Shown here one piece after another: positions 58,409 through 64,000 of a DNA stretch of 64,000 nt. Below the pieces are notes generated by a model. The model was not told where the DNA came from and ran no database searches. It saw only the letters and a list, made by a program, of their open reading frames with translations. The stretch is from contig NC_088777.1 in assembly GCF_954871325.1 (NCBI RefSeq), positions 11,261,366 to 11,325,365 of the forward strand, in the 5' to 3' direction. The stretch comes from Gordionus sp. m RMFG-2023. Lineage: Eukaryota; Nematomorpha; Gordioida; Chordodea; Parachordodidae. A program made the translations under genes and the position numbers. Positions within the stretch are counted from its first letter, which is position 1, and the number at the start of each line of letters is the position of its first letter.

Positions 58409-61051
58409 TTCTTTCTTTCTTTTTCTTCTTTATTTAAATATTTCCTGAAAATAGACTCATTTTTAAATATTGGCATCTATGAAATATTATAAAACTAGGC
58501 TACATTAGCTTATATTTTATTTATATAGTAATATAATATATAGCAATAAACATATTTTTTTTAATCTTTACTTAGATATAGATAATATATTTATTTCCTT
58601 AATCGTCATTAAAAAATAATTGTTAGTTAAATTTGAAAACAGTAAATAAACTAAAAATGAAAAATAAAAAAAAGAATTAATTTTACTTCCCCTTAATTTT
58701 GAACGATACAAAATAAAATAATCTTTTTCGTAAGGATACTTATGGGATTAAAAGAACTTCCTGTTTACACACTGTTATTGGCTTTCATTCTAATTTATAA
58801 TTACCTTATAATCCAAATCTATAAATCTACAAGTAAATATTATTTGTATTATATAAAATTTTGGTGGTGCTCTTAAATAAAGATTTTTATTATTAAAAAA
58901 TTTATATTTTATAGTTGGTTAACAAAATCTTTTACAGAAAAAATAAAGGAAAAATTTACCATAACCGCCATATGGTTTGAATGTCGACTAATTGTCTTAT
59001 CCAATGCATAATAAATATTAAAGTCATTTAATCGACAAGCAGACCACAAAATGGCGCTACATCTGACTCCTATGTATGAAAAATTTTAAATGCTTCTTAT
59101 GGATGAATCCCCAGTCTCTAAATATATATACAGTTTATAAAATTAACCAATATTAGGTGTATATTTTTATATAATTAGCTACAATTTAAACCTATTATGA
59201 TATTTCAAACAAATTATTTATAAAATTATTCTATAGGTATTATTATTAATAAATAAAAATGCACCATAATTCATTGTAGCTATAAAATGGACTAATGGTT
59301 AAGGAAGCCCCTTTGCCTAACACAGCTATTGGTTGCAAAATTTTTCAACTTTTTCAAAAAATAAAATTATAAAATATAATTATCTTCTTAAAAATATTTA
59401 TAAGGCACCTTTATAGAGTATAGATAGTTATAGGTATCGATTCATATATTGCTCTTTATATAATCTAAAAAATACAGAAGTTATAGCCGATTTTGCAAAA
59501 ATTTTGACTAGCCTCAGTCCCCTCACCCCCATTATTTTTTGGCTAAAATCCTGTTCTAATCATTTAACGGCCTAAATTGGGTTTTGATAACACTTATTGT
59601 GTATAACTAAAATAAAATTTTACTTATATATACTTCCTGTGTCTTTTGTAAATAAAAATAAAATTATACGAAATGTTTATAACCCCTCATTCACAGTTAA
59701 TTCGTGGTCAAGAACGAAGAATACAGCATTTTATGTACTTCACTGCTAATTAGAACTAATTTGAATGACGGGTAAATCTCTGTTATATTGATAAAAACAT
59801 CTATTTAAATATTTAGGTTCCTTAGAACGTCATATAATATTTTATAGATTTTTAATAGTTTACGAATAAAATTTTTACAAATTTCTACTAACACCTTATT
59901 AAACTGTTAGAGCCAATTTTTCTTAGATAATAATAAATTTAAAACTTAATATTTTGTTTAACGCCAACATTTAATAATTTAAAACAAAAAATTATTTTTT
60001 TTCCTAAAGGAGATGAAAGGCAAATTTTTTTTAAAACTTTATTTGAATTTTGAAGTCAAATAAATATTTTTTTAGAAGAAGATTAAGAATTTAATAAATC
60101 ATATATATTTGACTTTGGTCAAATTACGTAAATAAATCTCATTCTTTTAATAATTTTGTACTATATTAATATTAACGAATTATAAGACTTCTGCAAGCAT
60201 ATTTAATATTATATACACTGCGCATTATATCATTATCTCCATTGTCGTTGTTTTATTTTCCGCCATTTTATATCTTATTTTAGAAAAGCTTTGTTTTATA
60301 TATTATTAATAAAGTGGCTAGAAAAAAAGCTATAAAGGCCAATTTACTCAGCTATAGATTATATTTAAAAAAATGTATTCCATACCGATATATTAAAAAT
60401 TATATACTTTTACCTTATAATTAATTTATAACAATAAAGCTAATATAGATTTTTAATTAAATGCTTTTGGCGTTGCTAAATAGTTTTAACAAGGAATCAT
60501 ACATTATATTTTATATATAAATAGGATACCTATCAACCTTTTTATTATTATTTCATATTATAAAAAATTTATTTTATTATATTTCAAATAATTTAAATAT
60601 TTTAGGCTGCTTAGTTAAGAATCCCATTTTAAAAATGATGAACCCTAGTCATTATTAAAACGTCTAATAAAAGGATAACCGAAAGAATATGATAGAGATA
60701 CGCAATTTTCAGATAATATGACCCTTTGTTCCCCCTAAGCATAAATTTCTCTAAACCCCTGAATTTATATTGAATATATGATAGAGAATAAGATTAACTT
60801 TGAGGAGGTATTTTTGATATAATTTTTTGGCTTTAGTTCATAAGGCTTTCCTCCCGAAAACTTTGGAGCCCTTGAAAATTTTTCAAATTTATTTTTGCAA
60901 ATTTTATTTTAGAATTATCTCTTTTTTTGACTATTTTTTGTATATTTTAGTTTTTTTTATAGCTTGAATAAAATATTTATGATATTCTTTTGTTATATTT
61001 GAAGTCGTGTTAAAAGGATAAACATTTTTTTCCTCATTGGAATTAATTTAG

Positions 61052-61296
61052 ACCAAATAAAAGCCTTAGACGATATAGGAATAAATCCTTCTTTACCAGT
61101 AATCTACATAATTACTCCTACCGTAAACAATCTCGCTCAAAGAGCCCACTTGACTAGAATGGCTTATACTCTGGCTTTAGTGCCTAACGTGATGTGGATT
61201 GTTGTAGAAGATGCTGATGAACCTTCACCCAAGGTGTTGAGAGTTTTGACTAATTCTTGGCATCCTTATGTCCATTTGTGGATTCACAAGGAATAT
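61052..61296 (+). CDS. GT43 beta-1,3-glucuronyltransferase (B3GAT/GlcAT-I-like), single exon visible
   Basis: The exon encodes LPVIYIITPTVNNLAQRAHL, TRMAYTLALVPNVMWIVVED and ADEPSPKVLRVLTNSW, matching the start of the GT43 catalytic domain in human B3GAT3 ([20 protein letters not shown], then SLVPRLHWLLVEDAEGPTP). These Golgi type II enzymes add glucuronic acid from UDP-GlcA; GlcAT-I completes the glycosaminoglycan linker tetrasaccharide, while paralogues make the HNK-1 epitope. The exon runs from an acceptor (AATTTAG before 61052, entering with two bases of a codon) to a GTAATT donor at 61297. The DDD metal-binding motif and acceptor site lie in later exons not found here, and the cytoplasmic tail and membrane anchor lie in earlier ones. 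Which B3GAT paralogue this is cannot be decided. Confidence 0.88.
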
Positions 61297-64000
61297 GTAA
61301 TTTTCATTTTTTTTCTTCTTATTTCTTTAATTTAAAACAATTATTTAATAGAGAACTGTAGAACTATGTTTAAAAAAGATAAATTAGTAGGCGTATCCAG
61401 GACTTTGGTAAGGGGGCGGGAAGGGGAGCACTATTTGGTAAAATCTTTCACTATAAATTTTATTGGATACCTTTAGATCCACTAAGGTCTTTGGGTATAT
61501 TCGATTTTTATAAAAATAATTTTGGTTCACTTTTTTTTATAAAATTGTTTTTTATCTAAAAATTTTGAATTATAGTTGTTATTTTAAAACGTTATTAACT
61601 TCTATCAAGTTTTCTTTAGCTTAAAAATGATACGAAAACAGGCAAATTTGCGATATACATGGGTGATATTTATTTTAGTATGTATTTGAAAAATTGCACA
61701 CTGCAACAATGGCAGGATAATATTTTATTAGTCACGTGATATTATATTATTTGATGTCGAACGACTCACTAAAATTATGAGATCGAAAAACCCTTCCAAT
61801 TTTCCGAATCGTAACCAAAACTGAACCGTTATAAGAAATAATTTAAAGGAGATACCCGAATCGTTATAAATAATTTCTATCAAAAATGATTGACATGATT
61901 TATAATATCTAAAAAAAATAGTTTAAATTTAATGTTACTTAATTTATTTCTTATGCCTATTTTATAAAAATAAAGAAATTCAACTTAGTTTCTTTAATTT
62001 TTGTATGTTTTTACTTTTAAAAGTTTTTATGTTATTTTTTTTACTAGATTATTAGTGGTATATCCTAAATTAGTTATGAATTTATTATACGAATTTCATA
62101 TTAATGTTATTAAGCGTTACTTGTCCTAATATCAGTAACTAATTTTCTTTAATTAAATTTCTGAACATATGTTATTCCTATGATATATAAATGAACACTT
62201 ATGAGTTATGTGAATTTCGTTTTAAAATACTTAAACATACGAATAAATTAGTTCACTAAATTCGTAACTATTTTAATCCAGCTAGGACGACGTATAACTA
62301 AATTATATTATAGCCTTATATTAAAAAAAAAATTTTTAATTTTTTTAATCATACTAATAGTTAGGATAGAATAAGAAAATAATTGAGAGGAAGGAGTAGT
62401 GTAATTTTACAATGAGAGAAAGTGAGAATAAATTAACAAAGTTTAAGAAAAAAATAATAATTTCATATTGTTTTGTTATCAAGTTAGTTTTAAAAGATGT
62501 CTTTCAACACTAATATTTACATTATAACCCCACCGTACAAATATAAATAATAAATCTTTCAAAAAAATGTTTTAATTAATACATAGATGTGTGGATGTAA
62601 AATTGTTATTCATATAAAGATCTAATGAATGTATAATAAAATAAAATATGATCTTTTTTTAGGAAAGAGTTCCGGAACGTTTCGAAACACATCCCAAGAA
62701 AGGAACAGGAACTAAAAAATTCCCATGTTCCGGTTTCCCATTAAATAGTTATATGAGCATCATAACCCTGCAGTGGTGGAAATTTTAGGGCTCACCCTGA
62801 ATTTAAAAATGAAATAGATTTCTAGCCCTGATTATTGATTAAGGCTCGTTCCAAGGATTGTTGATGTTAGGCCCGGCCTTATTTTTTGAGCATCAAACGG
62901 CTCTGCCCGATCCTAAACTTTTGAAATTTCGCTATTTTGACCTATATTTTGTAAATTATTTCAAAAGGAATTTAAAAAATATCAACAGTAAAGGAATGAA
63001 AAGTTTCTTTGATTTTCCAGTATTTTTCAAACTTATTAAATTCTAAAGGTTAAATTTTTTTAAAAAAATATTGGGTCCGAATTTACAAAAAAAAATATTT
63101 TTTGGCGCTCTGTAGCGTTGCTCATGAATACTGTGATAAAAATATAAAATTGCATTATATTATTATTAAAATAAGGAATCAATTAACTAAAATAACTTTA
63201 TTTTATAATTATAAAATGACCTTCGATCTATCTTAAGTGGTAATCTATTAATTATATTATTGTATTTTTATAATTCTAAAATGGCCCCCAATCTAAATGA
63301 CAAGTATGTTACCATTTTTTATTATAGCATTAAAGCATTACATATGATAAATAATTCATGTTATTTTAACGATTTACCGAATATTTGTGCATTTAACATT
63401 TATAATTCATTTGTTCATTAATGCATATATAGGAAATCAATTATTAAGGCTTGTAACATTTAAATGGATAGAGACATATATTTGCGTGTGTATATATATA
63501 ATATATATTAAATAACACCCCTTTTTAATATATTAACCCAAATACGCATCACTTTGTCCTTTAATCCTAACTTTTTCTAGAATGATATTGAATTATATCT
63601 CGATTTGAGAGGCATATAGTACATTAATATTATATGCGGTATCCATAGCGGGCATTTATATATTTCTTTAAGCTTTTACCTTCTGTGAAGGGATTTTCAA
63701 AATTACCTTATTATAGCACATTATCCAAAATGCCCTTTTTTTAGTGGTATAAAAAAATTCAAAATTTTGAGGAGGCTCTTCAAATTTTTCAGGGGGATCG
63801 AGTCCCTGCGCACCCGTCCCCTCTAGTGGCGCTACTGACTATAGCTTATATGGTCAATTTAAGCTTATTAAAACTTTTACACTATAATTAGCAATAATTA
63901 TATGTTTAGGTATTATTTAAAATTAGAGAATTCATTTTATTATGAGTATATACATTTTATAATTCTAAAATGGCCCTCAATATATTTAAAGAGACGAATC
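61297..64000. other. Intronic or intergenic AT-rich DNA after the GT43 exon
   Basis: No further GT43 exon (DDDNTY-like motif) was found up to the end. About 61455-61670 is a repeat shared with 47640-47925. 61760-62850 contains transposon-end-like words (AAAGAGTTCCGGAACGTTTC, GGAACAGGAAC, GTTCCGGTTTCCC). 63203, 63268 and 63957 start three copies of TTATAATTCTAAAATGGCC. 63790-63835 (CGAGTCCCTGCGCACC then CTCTAGTGGCGCTACTG) looks like a DNA-transposon end. None of these can be bounded. Confidence 0.5.
61455..61670. repeat. Dispersed repeat copy (family also at 47640-47925)
   Basis: Shared blocks in order: TTTATTG, CTTTAGATCCAC, AGGnCTTTGGGTAT, TATAGTTGTTATTTnAAA, TTAGCTTAAAAATnAT and GCAAATTTGCGAT. 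No open frame. Probably part of a longer element whose GC-rich left end (GGGGGCGGGAAGGGG) is at 61413. Confidence 0.55.

Larger units (their letters stand above)
55549..61051. other. Intergenic DNA between HUWE1 and the GT43 gene (may include 5' intron of the latter)
   Basis: Very AT-rich. A possible HUWE1 poly(A) signal lies at 55717-55722, a nested pair of DNA transposons at 56776-58408, and a diverged copy of the GGCTCAATTT-ended family at about 59480-59595. A possible tiny exon pair (56171-56184 and from 56246) is discussed under findings. Otherwise nothing is recognised. The first exon and promoter of the GT43 gene should lie here or be lost in unrecognised sequence. Confidence 0.6.

Noticed and set aside
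62858-63046. 62-codon plus-strand open frame as a GT43 exon
   Set aside because: No GT43 motif; the sequence has GGCCCGGCC and palindromic words of a short transposon-like repeat.

Overview
The window is AT-rich eukaryotic (animal) DNA. It is dominated by one very large split gene on the + strand: the HECT-type E3 ubiquitin ligase HUWE1 (Mule/ARF-BP1/UREB1). I could assemble 76 coding exons from 1350 to 55548. The summed exon length is 15,222 nt, exactly divisible by three, and reading phase agrees at every junction I checked. This gives about 5,070 residues including the C-terminus; the N-terminal part of the gene lies upstream of the window. The order of parts matches animal HUWE1: armadillo-like DUF913 region, UBA, WWE, acidic stretch, three ubiquitin-binding (UBM) repeats, helical C-terminal region and HECT domain with the catalytic cysteine. 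A UBA plus WWE architecture, and a GT43 glucuronyltransferase next door, point to an animal. I cannot name the phylum from sequence alone. Compared with human HUWE1 the protein is enlarged by Asn/Ser/Thr-rich, probably disordered inserts, while the HECT, UBM and UBA parts stay close to the human sequence.

Layout: 1-1349 is intron with two tandem repeats. 1350-18122 holds exons 1-28 (DUF913 part, UBA at 12129-13084, WWE at 17766-18122). 18123-26172 is an 8-kb intron filled by two oppositely oriented LINE copies (18204-23395), a complete-looking hAT DNA transposon with 8-bp target duplication (23541-24884) and a hAT-like short element (25382-26012). 26173-46861 holds exons 29-62 (helical repeats, acidic region at 34438-34893, UBMs at 42429-43170). 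46862-49213 is a repeat-rich intron. 49214-55548 holds exons 63-76, ending with the HECT domain and stop codon.

55549-61051 is intergenic or 5' intronic DNA with a nested pair of DNA transposons (56776-58408). 61052-61296 is one exon of a GT43 beta-1,3-glucuronyltransferase (B3GAT/GlcAT family), whose remaining exons lie outside the window or were not recognised. The rest, to 64000, is AT-rich DNA with fragments of short transposon-like repeats.

Exons are clearly richer in GC than introns, and nearly all introns are GT-AG. The introns carry several small dispersed repeat families (non-autonomous DNA transposons) and many pure C or G runs of 9-12 bases. I found no RNA gene, CRISPR array, virus-like element or novel multi-gene system. 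The most notable points are the structure of the HUWE1 gene itself and the repeats inside its introns.
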